From assembly GCF_000696305.2 (NCBI RefSeq), contig NZ_AOMT01000026.1, positions 62,001 to 126,000 on the forward strand: 64,000 nt of DNA, given 5' to 3'. The first letter of the stretch is position 1. The number at the start of each line of letters is the position of its first letter. The notes beneath the pieces were generated by a model that saw only the letters and a program-made list of their open reading frames with translations, ran no database searches and was not told the origin of the DNA. A program made the position numbers and the translations under genes. The DNA comes from Moraxella bovoculi 237. Lineage in GTDB: Bacteria > Pseudomonadota > Gammaproteobacteria > Pseudomonadales > Moraxellaceae. Shown here in pieces: positions 37,063-46,452 of this stretch.

Positions 37063-39120
37063 ATGCGACCATTCAATCTAAAAAACTCCTTAATAATCGC
37101 CACGTTGGCGGTGTTGCCATTAACGGTATCAGCGCCCAGTACTGCCCAAGATGGCGGGATTGCTGCTTTATTTGGACAAAAAGCCCAAAAATTCCTACCT
37201 GTGCATGAAGCGTTCAAAGTGGCCGTGCGTATGGAAGGTGATGAGGTCGTGGCGACGTTCAAAGTCACACCCAAGCATTATGTTTATCGTGATAAAATCA
37301 GCGTGAGAGCGCCTGATGGTATCAGTGTTGGTAAGTGGCAATTTGACAAGACTGCCACCATGATCGATGACCCGACATTCGGGAATGTGGCGGTATTTGA
37401 AGAAGATGTGACTGCCCGTGCCAAATTAAGTTCGACTAAGGATGTGAGTGAGTCTTTGGCACTCCGCTGGCAGGGCTGTGCTAAGGCAGGGCTGTGCTAT
37501 CCGCCTGAGATAGTGAGATTCCAAGCAGATATTAAAGGAAGCTCTGCTAAAGACAATATACCAAATTCAAAGACTGATGAAGCCGCAGCGGATACCAAGC
37601 CTAAAGTACAACCAGAGCAGAAAGCTGTCTTAAACATCGCAGCACCGATCACCTCCAATCAGCCAGAAGATGCTAAGTCGTCTGAAGATGTAGCTGACAA
37701 TAATGCCAAAGAATCTCAAGACCAACAATACGAAGCAATCAATGCGGATAAACAGAATGAAGCTGCTGCCGATGAAGCGATAGCTTCTGATGCTAATGTT
37801 CAGAATGATGTGATAGATGAATCAAGCACGCCAGCTAATGATGTCGTCCAAACCATGCCTCAGGATGGACAGTACGAGCTTAATCACACGCTAACACTGA
37901 GCGATCCGTTTGGTATTCATAAGAATCCTGTATTGGCGTTAGGATTATTGTTCTTGGCGGGGCTTTTGTTGGCATTTACACCTTGTGTGTATCCGATGAT
38001 TCCTATTGTCGCGAACATCGTCGCCCGCCAAAAAACCATTGACAGCAAAAAAGCCTTCGCGCTGTCTGCCGCCTATGGCGTGGGCGTCGCGACTGCTTAT
38101 GGTCTGCTGGGTGCTCTCATTGCGTGGCTAGGTCGTACGGTGAATATCTTGGGCTATCTACAGAATCCCGTTGTGCTCATCGCCTTTGCTTTATTGTTCG
38201 CGTTGTTGGCATTGTATATGTTTGATATGCTAAAGATTAGCCTGCCGAGTGCCATTCGAGATAAGCTACAAGCCAAATCCCAAGCTGCTGATGACAAGCT
38301 TGGCAGCATTGGCGGTAGCTTCTTGGCAGGCGGGTTGTCGGCTTTGGTGGTATCGCCTTGTGTGTCAGCACCGATGGCGGGTGCGCTTGCGGCGGTGTCA
38401 GTCAGTGGTAGTGTGCTGTTTGGATTCTTTGCACTGTTCATGCTTGGCATTGGTCTGTCGCTGCCGCTTATGTTGATGGGTACAGCTCAGGGCAAATGGA
38501 TGCCTAAGGCGGGTGCGTGGATGGCGCGCGTGAAGGAGTTCTGTGGCCTGCTGCTGCTTGCGGTTTCGCTATTATTGATTGAGCGTGTGTTTGTCTCGCC
38601 TGTTGTTCTGTTACTGTGGGCAGTATGGTTTATCATCGTGTCGTTATGGCTGTGGCGATTGGCTAGGATGCCTGCGCGTGTGTTGGCTGTCTCTGGCTTT
38701 ATTTGGGCTGCGTGTCTGATGGCAGGTGCATCGATGGGTGCTAAGGATGCGTGGCGACCGCTTTCTGTGATGAAGGCATCAACGGTATCCCATACTGACA
38801 AGCACATCACCACGATTGACGAGCTTGATGCGATTCTAGCGAGCCATGATAAGGTGCTGATTGATCTGACGGCAGACTGGTGTGTGGAATGTCGCATCAT
38901 GGAGCGTGAACTATTCACGGATCGTCCAGAGACCTTGAATGACGTTCAAGTGGTTAAATTTGACATCACGGAGGTCACCGATGATGGTCGCGCGCTACTG
39001 GATCGCTATCAGCTCATGGGTCCACCTGCGTTGATATTCTACCAAAAAGGCAATCTGCACAACATCATGCTGGGGCAGACGAAGCGAGCTGAATTTGAAA
39101 CTGCCTTAGCGAATTTCTAA
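37063..39120 (+). CDS. dsbD: Thiol:disulfide interchange protein DsbD
   Basis: The 685-residue three-domain reductant carrier moves electrons from cytoplasmic thioredoxin to periplasmic thiol proteins. After a signal peptide (to about residue 27) comes nDsbD with Cys139/Cys145 (CAKAGLCYPPE). A long acidic linker of about 110 residues follows, then the membrane domain with Cys308 (FTPCVYPM) and Cys433 (VSPCVSAPM), and a thioredoxin-like end with Cys607/Cys610 (DWCVEC). The linker is longer than in E. coli. Earlier in-frame starts (37033, 36973) exist, but none has a good ribosome site; 37063 gives the cleanest signal peptide. Confidence 0.92.
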   Translation: MRPFNLKNSLIIATLAVLPLTVSAPSTAQDGGIAALFGQKAQKFLPVHEAFKVAVRMEGDEVVATFKVTPKHYVYRDKISVRAPDGISVGKWQFDKTATMIDDPTFGNVAVFEEDVTARAKLSSTKDVSESLALRWQGCAKAGLCYPPEIVRFQADIKGSSAKDNIPNSKTDEAAADTKPKVQPEQKAVLNIAAPITSNQPEDAKSSEDVADNNAKESQDQQYEAINADKQNEAAADEAIASDANVQNDVIDESSTPANDVVQTMPQDGQYELNHTLTLSDPFGIHKNPVLALGLLFLAGLLLAFTPCVYPMIPIVANIVARQKTIDSKKAFALSAAYGVGVATAYGLLGALIAWLGRTVNILGYLQNPVVLIAFALLFALLALYMFDMLKISLPSAIRDKLQAKSQAADDKLGSIGGSFLAGGLSALVVSPCVSAPMAGALAAVSVSGSVLFGFFALFMLGIGLSLPLMLMGTAQGKWMPKAGAWMARVKEFCGLLLLAVSLLLIERVFVSPVVLLLWAVWFIIVSLWLWRLARMPARVLAVSGFIWAACLMAGASMGAKDAWRPLSVMKASTVSHTDKHITTIDELDAILASHDKVLIDLTADWCVECRIMERELFTDRPETLNDVQVVKFDITEVTDDGRALLDRYQLMGPPALIFYQKGNLHNIMLGQTKRAEFETALANF

Positions 39121-39126
39121 TAATTA

Positions 39127-39155
39127 AAAACCACCATAGCAATTATGGTGGTTTC
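39127..39155 (+). terminator. Terminator after dsbD
   Basis: AAACCACCATA and TATGGTGGTTT form an 11-base perfect stem. A second hairpin (39181-39208, ATTAAGCCCTG and complement) lies next to it and probably serves the minus-strand symporter gene. Confidence 0.8.
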
Positions 39156-39221
39156 TTAATCTCTTAATCTCTGCGCAAAAATTAAGCCCTGTATGAACAG
39201 GGCTTAATGGACAATCAACGA

Positions 39222-40730
39222 TTATTTATTTTTTAGGCGATCTTCCCAGAAGGTTGCGCCTTTGATGCCAAGCTTAACAGGGTCGAAAGTATAGTTCGTA
39301 ACGCCTGCTTTCTTTTGCTCTTCATAGTCGCGAAGGGCATTAAGTGTAGGCTTGGTTAGGAATGCGAACATTAGTAGGATGCCCACGATGTTTAGCCACG
39401 CAGTCATACCAACACCGATATCGCCCATGTTCCAGATATAACCTGCACTGTTCAAGCTGCCATAAGCCACAACCAGCAATACGCTGATCTTTGGAATCCA
39501 TACGCCTAGCTTCTGAGTGCTTGCTTTCATGCGACGCGTTAGATAGGCTACGTTCACTTCAGCGATGTAGTAGTATGCCAAGATTGTAGTGAAGGCAAAG
39601 AAGAAAATCGCAACGGCGATGAAGTGGTTGCCAAATGAACCAAAAGTAGTCTCTAACGCCATCTGAGTAAAGGCAGGCGTGCCGATTTCAGCGATGCTAG
39701 GATCGACGTTTTGAACGATGAATTCTTTGGTTGTCTCATTTTGGATGTTGTAAGTGCCCATGGTCAAAATCATAAAGGCAGTCGCTGAACACACCAGTAG
39801 GGTGTCTACATATACTGAGAATGCTTGTACCAGACCTTGCTGAGCAGGGTGCTGAACTTCTGCAGCACCTGCGTGGTGAGGACCTGTACCTTGACCAGCT
39901 TCGTTAGAATACACACCACGCTTAACACCCCAGCCAATCGCTGCGCCTAGGCCTGCCATTGGGTTAAGGATGTCACTCATGATAAGCCCAAATACCGCAG
40001 GGATCTTGTCAAGGTTCGTTACCATAATGATGAGCGATAGAATGATGTAGCCCAATGCCATGAAAGGCACAACCAGCTCTGCCACGCGCGCGATACGCTT
40101 AATACCACCGATGATGATCACTGCTAATAGAGCAACAACTACCGCCATCACGATAACACGGTTAGTACCGACATCAATGCCAGCGAAGTTCATCATCGCA
40201 CCATCGCCCGTGATACGAGTAACCGCACTAACAACACCGTTCGCCTGTACGCCAGGCAAGAATATGCCGCAAGAGATGATAGCTGCGATGGCGAATAGGA
40301 TGGCGTACCATTTTTGACCCAAGCCTTTTTCAAAATAATAAGCAGGGCCACCACGGTATTGACCTGTGATCGGGTCGCGCTCTTTGTAGATCTGTGCCAG
40401 GGTACTTTCTGCGTATGCAGTAGAAGCGCCCAAGAATGCCACAAACCACATCCAAAATACCGCTGAAGGGCCACCAAAGCCAATCGCTGCTGCCACACCT
40501 GCGATGTTACCCACACCGACACGGTTTGCCAGTGCTATCACAAACGCTTGAAAAGATGAGATGCCGTCAGCTGATTTGGTCTTGCTGAACATCAGATTAA
40601 CCATTTCTCGGATCATGCGAATTTGCACGAAGCGAGTCATGATTGAATAAAATAAGCCTGCACCCAAGCATAGATATACCAGTGCAGGACTCCAGATAAT
40701 ACCATTTAACGTATTAATAAAATTTTCCAT
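39222..40730 (-). CDS. Alanine/glycine:cation symporter (AGCS family)
   Basis: The 502-residue LeuT-fold transporter has about eleven hydrophobic segments. Signatures are FQAFVIALANRVGVGNIAGVAAAI (the Na+/substrate helix 1 region), GGPSAVFWMWFVAFLGASTAYAESTLAQIYKERD and SNEAGQGTGPHHAGAAEVQHP, all characteristic of AGCS permeases such as DagA/AlsT. Uptake of alanine or glycine with Na+ is inferred from the family. A GTG lies one codon upstream, but the ATG at 40730 has GAGGA six bases ahead. Confidence 0.93.
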   Translation of the reverse strand: MENFINTLNGIIWSPALVYLCLGAGLFYSIMTRFVQIRMIREMVNLMFSKTKSADGISSFQAFVIALANRVGVGNIAGVAAAIGFGGPSAVFWMWFVAFLGASTAYAESTLAQIYKERDPITGQYRGGPAYYFEKGLGQKWYAILFAIAAIISCGIFLPGVQANGVVSAVTRITGDGAMMNFAGIDVGTNRVIVMAVVVALLAVIIIGGIKRIARVAELVVPFMALGYIILSLIIMVTNLDKIPAVFGLIMSDILNPMAGLGAAIGWGVKRGVYSNEAGQGTGPHHAGAAEVQHPAQQGLVQAFSVYVDTLLVCSATAFMILTMGTYNIQNETTKEFIVQNVDPSIAEIGTPAFTQMALETTFGSFGNHFIAVAIFFFAFTTILAYYYIAEVNVAYLTRRMKASTQKLGVWIPKISVLLVVAYGSLNSAGYIWNMGDIGVGMTAWLNIVGILLMFAFLTKPTLNALRDYEEQKKAGVTNYTFDPVKLGIKGATFWEDRLKNK

Positions 40731-41152
40731 CACTATTCCTCAGCCCATTGGAAAATATAAAATAAAAGCGACATTCACGACTATCAATGAAGAATAAAGC
40801 ATTGACTAAACAGAGGTGACGTGAACTTAATGTTGCAATTTGCCATAATTTCGCAACAATTGCCAGTAAAATTTTCAATTATGGGCTATTTTTTTACAAA
40901 AAAGCTTGATTTTTGGATGAAATTTATACTAATTGGTTTGAACTTGAAGAATTTTGGCGCGATTTATTGAGGCTTGTCAATAAAGTTTTTGCAAGTTTAA
41001 CGATTGTGTTGTGCTTGTGTAAGATTTGGACGGTTTTGCTTGTATTTTTACGTTAAGCTTGTCATTATACTGCTAAGTTTAGCGATTTTTAACATAAGAC
41101 TGCTTAATTTGAACGCCAAGAGTGACTTTATTTCTATTCATAAGGAAAAAAC
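40731..41152. other. AT-rich intergenic region between symporter and lemA
   Basis: The 422 bases between divergent genes contain no plausible ORF. A TATACT near 41066 could be the lemA -10, but no matching -35 at proper spacing is convincing. TTGCAA-type motifs repeat near 40830-40860. AAGGAAAAAAC at the end is the lemA ribosome site. Confidence 0.35.
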
Positions 41153-41818
41153 ATGAAAAATTTCAAAAAACTTACCTTTGCTGCACTATTGGCAAGCTCG
41201 CTAAGCCTGTCTGGTTGTGGTTATAACACCCTGCAAGCCCAAGATGAGCAAGTAACCGCATCATGGTCTGAGGTGGTGAACCAGTATCAGCGCCGTGCTG
41301 ACCTAGTGCCGAACTTGGTTGCTGTCGTACAGCGCTATGCTGAGCACGAAAGAGAAGTATTCACCCAAGTAGCATCAGCGCGTGCAGCCGCTGGCACTGT
41401 CCAGATCACACCTGAGACACTAAACGACCCAAATGCGATGAAGCAATATCAAGAAGCCCAAGCGCAAATGACGGGTGCATTATCTCGCCTGATGGCAATC
41501 TCTGAGCGTTACCCTGATCTTAAAGCCGACGCGATGTTCCAAGATTTACAAGCTCAGCTAGAAGGCACTGAGAACCGTATCACAGTGGCTCGTCAGCGTT
41601 ATATCCAAGACGTCCAAGGTTATAATACTACCGTGCGCCAGTTCCCAACGAACCTAACGGCCATGGTGTTCGGCATGGATCCAAAAGCCAACTTCACCGT
41701 TGAGAATGAGCGCCAAATCTCAACCGCACCGACCGTGAATTTTGATAATGGTTCAGCCGCCGGCGCATCGGGCACAGCGACAGGCACGAACACAGGCACA
41801 GCAACGTCAGGACAATAA
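41153..41818 (+). CDS. lemA: LemA family lipoprotein
   Basis: The 221-residue protein has a lipoprotein signal with Cys22 (LSLSGC) and a helical LemA domain: NQYQRRADLVPNLVAVVQRYAEHEREVFTQVASARA, then helices to about residue 180. The tail is rich in Gly, Ala and Thr, with GT-type repeats. LemA proteins are membrane-anchored and of uncertain function. Here it heads a cluster with two TPM-domain proteins, a common genomic partnership; the next start is 1 base after its stop. Confidence 0.92.
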   Translation: MKNFKKLTFAALLASSLSLSGCGYNTLQAQDEQVTASWSEVVNQYQRRADLVPNLVAVVQRYAEHEREVFTQVASARAAAGTVQITPETLNDPNAMKQYQEAQAQMTGALSRLMAISERYPDLKADAMFQDLQAQLEGTENRITVARQRYIQDVQGYNTTVRQFPTNLTAMVFGMDPKANFTVENERQISTAPTVNFDNGSAAGASGTATGTNTGTATSGQ

Positions 41819-41819
41819 A

Positions 41820-42995
41820 ATGGCGGATGTGCCAAATAACAGCGGTAAATTTAAATTTAGCCTATTAGATAGAGCGGCTCGTCTAAGTGCAACCGCTTTA
41901 CTAGGTGTCTGCCTGTCATCGGCAGCCACAGCGAGTAGTGCAACAGTAACTGCCACCGCTCAGGTTGCTAGCGAAGACGATCTTGCGGCTGTCGTTGTCG
42001 CGCGTAATGGTGCGATTAACGACACGCTAAGAACGGCAGGCGAGCCGTTATCGCCATTGACTGAATCGGTGCGTGATTTCACCGATGAGATGAGTGACGA
42101 TGCTACGGATGATGGCGCTGTTGCTACAGCTCAGACACCGACCACTTCAAGCGCACCAAGCGTCACCCATGATAAGCTCATTCTAAATGAGCCTGTTGTG
42201 GATGCGGCGCGCATCTTGAGCGCAAGCGAAAAGGCCCATCTCTCCGACCAGCTGCGCACACTATATAATGATAACCTCGCTCAGGCAGCGCTTGTTATCA
42301 TCCCAAGCACCGAGGGCATGCCGATCTTTGACTATGCGATGGCGGTTGCTGATCGCTGGCAGCTGGGTAGAAAAGACACCGACGAAGGTCTTTTAATTGT
42401 CGTTGCGATTAATGATCGAGATTTATACATCTTGACAGGCTATGGGCTAGAAGGTGTGCTACCTGATGCAGCCCTAAAGCGCATCATTCGCCAAGACATC
42501 ACACCTGCCTTTAAGAGCGGGCAGTATGCGCAGGGTTTGTCTGCTGGTATCGCCAGCATTAGCGAGCGTCTGCGCGCTGACCCTGAGACGCTGCAACGCG
42601 CTGATGCCGCAATCCAAGAGGAAGAGAATTTTGGTGAAGAGAGCGTATCGCTGTTCGGTTTGCTGATTATTGGCTTTATTTTTGGTACCTTTTTGACATC
42701 GATATTCGGTAGGGTGCTTGGGGCGACCATCGCAGCTGGCGGTGTTGGCTTCATGGGCATGATGGCGGGTGCTGGCTTCATGGTGGTACCGATTGCCATT
42801 GTGCTTTGGCTGATCCTATTGTTCTTCAAAGGCGGGTCTGGAGGCGATCGCGGTGGTAGAGGTGGACGCGGTGGTGGCGGCTTTGTTGTATTACCGACAG
42901 GTGGCGGCGGATTCGGCGGTGGTGGCTTTGGTTCAGGCGGATTCGGCGGCGGTGGCGGCGGATTTGGCGGTGGCGGTGCGGGCGGCTCTTGGTAA
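41820..42995 (+). CDS. TPM-domain membrane protein with Gly-rich tail (YgcG-like)
   Basis: The 391-residue protein has an N-terminal hydrophobic signal (ALLGVCLSSAATASSA) and a linker. The TPM domain (about 118-245) begins NEPVVDAARILSASEKAHLSDQL and includes DEGLLIVVAINDRDLYILTGYGLEGVLPD. One or two membrane helices follow near 280-340. The last 50 residues are nearly all Gly with a few Phe and Ser, ending GGSW, as in many TPM/YgcG proteins. ATG 41820 is one base after the lemA stop. Function is unknown; the link to LemA suggests a shared envelope role. Confidence 0.87.
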   Translation: MADVPNNSGKFKFSLLDRAARLSATALLGVCLSSAATASSATVTATAQVASEDDLAAVVVARNGAINDTLRTAGEPLSPLTESVRDFTDEMSDDATDDGAVATAQTPTTSSAPSVTHDKLILNEPVVDAARILSASEKAHLSDQLRTLYNDNLAQAALVIIPSTEGMPIFDYAMAVADRWQLGRKDTDEGLLIVVAINDRDLYILTGYGLEGVLPDAALKRIIRQDITPAFKSGQYAQGLSAGIASISERLRADPETLQRADAAIQEEENFGEESVSLFGLLIIGFIFGTFLTSIFGRVLGATIAAGGVGFMGMMAGAGFMVVPIAIVLWLILLFFKGGSGGDRGGRGGRGGGGFVVLPTGGGGFGGGGFGSGGFGGGGGGFGGGGAGGSW

Positions 42996-43071
42996 TTAAA
43001 CCCCGTAACACCTCTAGCGATGTTGCTATTTTGCACCTTTCATTTTTTATGATTTTAACCTTGATTTAATT

Positions 43072-43587
43072 ATGCAAACTATCCAATCAACCAAAAGCCT
43101 TGCTCGACTGTGGCGACAGCTCTTTTTTATTCCGATGCTTCACAATCGCTGGCTAACCGATGACTTAAAGTCATCACTAACCCAGAGTATTACAGATGCT
43201 GAGCGCGGTCATCACGGTGAGATTTATCTTGTCATTGAGAATCACCTACCCATCGGTGAGGCGTATGAGATGGATTGCCGTGAGCGCGCCTTGGCTTTGT
43301 TTGGGTTGCACCGCGTTTGGGATACTGCTGAGAATACAGGTGTATTGATTTATGTGAATGTTTGTGAACATGATTTGGAGGTTATTGCTGATCGTGGCAT
43401 TGATGATTTGGTCGATGATGAAGAATGGTTAAAGCTAACCCAGAATGCGCTAAATGCATGTAAACAAGGCAATTTTGGCGCAGGTCTGACTACGCTGATT
43501 ACCGAGATTGGTAATCTGATGCGCATCCACTACCCAGGGGGTGTCTTGGGCAATGAGCTTAATAATGATGTGGTGTTCTTAAAGTGA
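43072..43587 (+). CDS. Second TPM-domain protein
   Basis: The 171-residue protein has no signal peptide. The TPM fold is evident from SSLTQSITDAERGHHGEIYLVIENHLP, WDTAENTGVLIYVNVCEHDLEVIADRGIDDLVDDEEW and the C-terminal FGAGLTTLITEIGNLM. It resembles the YgcG-like soluble TPM proteins that follow lemA in Acinetobacter and Moraxella. It overlaps the next gene at TGATG. Function is unknown. Confidence 0.85.
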   Translation: MQTIQSTKSLARLWRQLFFIPMLHNRWLTDDLKSSLTQSITDAERGHHGEIYLVIENHLPIGEAYEMDCRERALALFGLHRVWDTAENTGVLIYVNVCEHDLEVIADRGIDDLVDDEEWLKLTQNALNACKQGNFGAGLTTLITEIGNLMRIHYPGGVLGNELNNDVVFLK

Positions 43588-43937
43588 TGAATAACCCGTT
43601 GACTTGGCTGATATTACTTATTGGCGCGGGGATTGTTTTGTATTTTATAGCCCGTTTTTTACCTAAGAAGTTAAATAACCCAATGCGCCACATAGCGCCG
43701 ATAGAGAGATTGCAAGCTGAGCTGATTCAGCGTGAGCCTTATTTTGATTACACCATAAGGCAAGATCGTATTATTGTATCAAAAGACGGCTCCATTCACG
43801 CTTTTATCATTCTAGATGATAGAGCGGTCAATACCACCAGAAAACTTGACGACGTGATGATATTTAGCCTAAAACAGCGCTATCGCACCAAAGAGCTGTC
43901 AGAATCAGTCGCAAAGCTTCAACAATTTAAAAAATAA
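43587..43937 (+). CDS. Small membrane-anchored protein of unknown function
   Basis: The 116-residue protein starts at an ATG overlapping the stop of the TPM gene (TGATG), a sign of translational coupling. One N-terminal helix (LTWLILLIGAGIVLYFIARFLP) is followed by a soluble basic domain with strands FDYTIRQDRIIVSKDGSIHAFIILDDRA. I do not recognise a family. Its coupling suggests it belongs to the LemA/TPM unit. Confidence 0.75.
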   Translation: MNNPLTWLILLIGAGIVLYFIARFLPKKLNNPMRHIAPIERLQAELIQREPYFDYTIRQDRIIVSKDGSIHAFIILDDRAVNTTRKLDDVMIFSLKQRYRTKELSESVAKLQQFKK

Positions 43938-43950
43938 CTAAAAATTATCC

Positions 43951-43979
43951 TTGTAAGCGCTTTGTTTTTTTGATAAAAT
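43951..43979 (+). promoter_or_regulatory. rplU-rpmA promoter
   Basis: TTGTAA and TAAAAT are separated by 17 bases, 88 bases before the rplU start. The leader contains the hairpin-like AGCTATCAAGGGATAGC (44020-44036). Confidence 0.7.
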
Positions 43980-44067
43980 ACCGCCTTATTTTATGTCCTA
44001 GTCGTGTTCGTTATCAAGAGCTATCAAGGGATAGCCACGGCACACAGGTTTTTTACGGAGAACGTAG

Positions 44068-44379
44068 ATGTACGCAGTAATCAAAAGTGGCGGTAAACAA
44101 CACCGTGTTAGCGTTGGCGAGACTCTAAAAGTTGAGCTACTAAAAGCTGAAAAAGGTGAAACGCTGAAGATTGAAGACGTGCTAATGGTTGTAAATGGTG
44201 CCGACATCAAAATTGGTCAACCGGTTGTTGCTGGCGCTAGCGTTGAAGCAGAAGTGGTAGAACATGGTCGCGGCAAAAAAGTGCGCATTGTTAAGCACCG
44301 TCGTCGTAAGCACTATCACAAAGAGCAAGGTCACCGTCAATGGTTCACTGAGCTAAAAATCAAAGCAATCAACGCTTAA
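44068..44379 (+). CDS. rplU: 50S ribosomal protein L21
   Basis: The 103-residue 23S rRNA-binding protein is recognised by [20 protein letters not shown] at the start and [29 protein letters not shown] at the end. The length equals E. coli L21. ACGGAGAACGT precedes the ATG. It is co-transcribed with rpmA. Confidence 0.98.
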   Translation: MYAVIKSGGKQHRVSVGETLKVELLKAEKGETLKIEDVLMVVNGADIKIGQPVVAGASVEAEVVEHGRGKKVRIVKHRRRKHYHKEQGHRQWFTELKIKAINA

Positions 44380-44434
44380 TTACCACTTATTTGATGCTTT
44401 TATCTAATAAAGCATCCACATAGGAGACATTCTC

Positions 44435-44692
44435 ATGGCACATAAAAAAGCCGCAGGTTCTACTCGTAACGGTCGTGATTCTAACCCAAAAATGCTTGGC
44501 GTAAAAGTATTTGGCGGGCAAGACGTTGTTGCAGGTAACATCATTGTTCGTCAACGTGGCACTGAATTCCACGCAGGCGAAGGCGTAGGCATGGGTCGCG
44601 ACCACACACTATTCGCTCTAACTGAAGGCGTAGTGAAGTTCGAGACTAAAGGTCAATTCAACCGCCGTTATGTATCTGTATTGGCAAAATAA
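44435..44692 (+). CDS. rpmA: 50S ribosomal protein L27
   Basis: The 85-residue protein sits near the peptidyl transferase centre through its N-terminus [53 protein letters not shown] is standard. The order rplU-rpmA is universal, and TAGGAGACA precedes the ATG. A long hairpin follows. Confidence 0.98.
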   Translation: MAHKKAAGSTRNGRDSNPKMLGVKVFGGQDVVAGNIIVRQRGTEFHAGEGVGMGRDHTLFALTEGVVKFETKGQFNRRYVSVLAK

Positions 44693-44710
44693 TCTTAGCT
44701 AAGATTATCC

Positions 44711-44754
44711 CAATTAAAAAACCATCACAAAATATTGTGATGGTTTTTTAATTG
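44711..44754. terminator. Bidirectional terminator after rpmA
   Basis: Two 20-base perfectly complementary arms, centred on ACCATCACAA/TTGTGATGGT and extended by A/T tracts, enclose the 4-base loop AATA. It lies between convergent rpmA and the DUF2057 gene. Confidence 0.88.
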
Positions 44755-44817
44755 AGTTTATTTTTTTGGATATAAAATAAGGTTCATTAAGAGCCTTATT
44801 TGCAAGATTTGATAGGA

Positions 44818-45471
44818 TTATTTACCAATCCATTGACGGATCTTCTCGCGCTCTTCTTCGCTAGAGTTAAGCCAAAGCTGCATAAAGCCGTCTAAGTTAT
44901 CACGAGCGACAGGCGCTTGGGTTGGTGCGCTTGGTGCAGTCACTGTAGTGGTAGGTGCTCGGTTCAAGGCAGCCATGGTTTTTTGGTTAGAAGTTACTGC
45001 ATTATTACGACCAAACATGCCACCGATGCTTTGAGTGATTGAACTTAGTACGCCTGTACGGTCTTCAACGATGCTCTCTTGAGCGATGACCTGACCATTA
45101 TGGGCAACGGCTAGGGTTGGTGATTTTACGTATTCTTTGGCAGCGCTGTAGTTATTTGGTTGGTTTGGCATGACCAGTTGATAGGTTTGGTTGTCCTGAA
45201 GGTCTGCTGTCACTGTGATGTTACCAGATTTTAGGTAATCATGATCACCGCGAGTCAGATCAAAGATACGATCATAACGCGCAGTGACGACATGACGACC
45301 TGCTTCTAGTTTGAATTCTCTTTGTAGTGGTTGTAGCGCACCACGATGAACTTCTTGACCGTTAACGGCGGTTACTTTGATGTTATCATCGATCAGTAGG
45401 CGTACTTCTGCGTGAGCATATGCTGCGCTTAGTGCAAGCGAGGCGATGATGGCTTTGGTGATCATTTTCAT
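44818..45471 (-). CDS. DUF2057 family periplasmic protein
   Basis: The 217-residue protein has a signal peptide ending AYAHA and the DUF2057 (YccT-like) domain, EVRLLIDDNIKVTAVNGQEV followed by EFKLEAGRHVVTARYDRIFDL. Mature residues 90-130 hold LQDNQTYQLVMPNQPNNYSAAKEYVKSPTLAV. The C-terminus is Thr/Ala/Pro-rich and ends in an amphipathic helix. Function is unknown. GGAAAAGCTC precedes the ATG. Confidence 0.8.
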   Translation of the reverse strand: MKMITKAIIASLALSAAYAHAEVRLLIDDNIKVTAVNGQEVHRGALQPLQREFKLEAGRHVVTARYDRIFDLTRGDHDYLKSGNITVTADLQDNQTYQLVMPNQPNNYSAAKEYVKSPTLAVAHNGQVIAQESIVEDRTGVLSSITQSIGGMFGRNNAVTSNQKTMAALNRAPTTTVTAPSAPTQAPVARDNLDGFMQLWLNSSEEEREKIRQWIGK

Positions 45472-45519
45472 GAGCTTTTCCTTTAGGGTGAAATTTGGGT
45501 CATTGCTTAATTGGTTGAA

Positions 45520-46281
45520 TTAATTGTCAATTTTATGTTCAGAGATTTCGAGTAAAAACGCCTCTCTTTCGATGATGCTCTTGGCTTCATCGATGGTTTT
45601 CTTGGGAACTTGCACGCGAGATAGGTGTGTCAGCAGGGGCGAGATTTGATCTAATACTTGAATCATGTCACCAGCATTGCGTGGACCGCTATCTAGCATG
45701 AATTCAAAAATCGGTTCAGGCAGTCGCCAGTTTTTACGTTTTAGGATTGAATTAAGTAGTGCCTTTCTATCATCAATGTCTTCGTTAGTCGGTAGGCGGA
45801 AAGTGGGCGCAAGAGACAACCGTGTAACCAAGTCCAACAGTCCAATCTCAAGCTCGCGCGCAGGATTATTCGCCAAAAACACTATCTGCTTGTTCTGTTC
45901 GCGCACTCGGTTGATGAGATGAAATAAGCCTTCTTGCCATTCGCGACTGCGATGAATTAAATGCAAGTCATCAATGATGATCAGGTCAAACATCTCAAGC
46001 CCAACTAAGGCACTGGCATCACCGTCATTATCGATCATATCGCCAAGCGATAGGCTGATTGCGCTTTTTTTGTAGGTCCGGGTATAGTTTCTATATATTG
46101 CTGCTGCCAGATGCGTCTTGCCGTAACCATAGGCGCCAATGATGAACAACTCTCTAAGATTGCCAAGACCCAGCTCACGTATCGCATTTAATACGGGCAA
46201 GAATCCATCCCCACGAAAGTCACTAAGGCTGGCATCCTGCTTTAGATCAAGATTAAGCGATGGCTGAATAAAATCACTCAT
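45520..46281 (-). CDS. hda: DnaA regulatory inactivator Hda
   Basis: The 253-residue AAA+ protein works with the DNA sliding clamp to stimulate ATP hydrolysis by DnaA and prevent over-initiation. It shows Walker A GAYGYGKTH (49-57), Walker B LIIIDDLHLI, and an N-terminal QPSLNLDL that plausibly forms the clamp-binding motif. The helical lid region is in LLDLVTRLSLAPTFRLP. It lacks the DnaA DNA-binding domain, as expected for Hda. It is slightly longer than E. coli Hda (233) at the C-terminus. Confidence 0.88.
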   Translation of the reverse strand: MSDFIQPSLNLDLKQDASLSDFRGDGFLPVLNAIRELGLGNLRELFIIGAYGYGKTHLAAAIYRNYTRTYKKSAISLSLGDMIDNDGDASALVGLEMFDLIIIDDLHLIHRSREWQEGLFHLINRVREQNKQIVFLANNPARELEIGLLDLVTRLSLAPTFRLPTNEDIDDRKALLNSILKRKNWRLPEPIFEFMLDSGPRNAGDMIQVLDQISPLLTHLSRVQVPKKTIDEAKSIIEREAFLLEISEHKIDN

Positions 46282-46452
46282 TAATTACAATTACCTACAT
46301 GGGCTTGATGGATTTTTATTATTAACATTATGCTGGTATATTCTGATGAATCCATCAAGTCATTTTATACATTTTAAAGTTGCCTATATATAGCACATTT
46401 TGGGAAATGTTGGCAAGTGATTCTGTGGATTTATAAGAAATCATTTAAGCCA

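Noticed and set aside
42830-42990. Tandem GGCGG-type repeats as a phase-variable tract
   Set aside because: The repeats are imperfect and encode the normal Gly-rich TPM tail; no uniform unit suitable for slippage was found.
42440-43036. 198-residue Pro-rich ORF on the minus strand
   Set aside because: It is the antisense of the Gly-rich tail of the TPM gene (Gly codons read as Pro). It has no ribosome site or domain.
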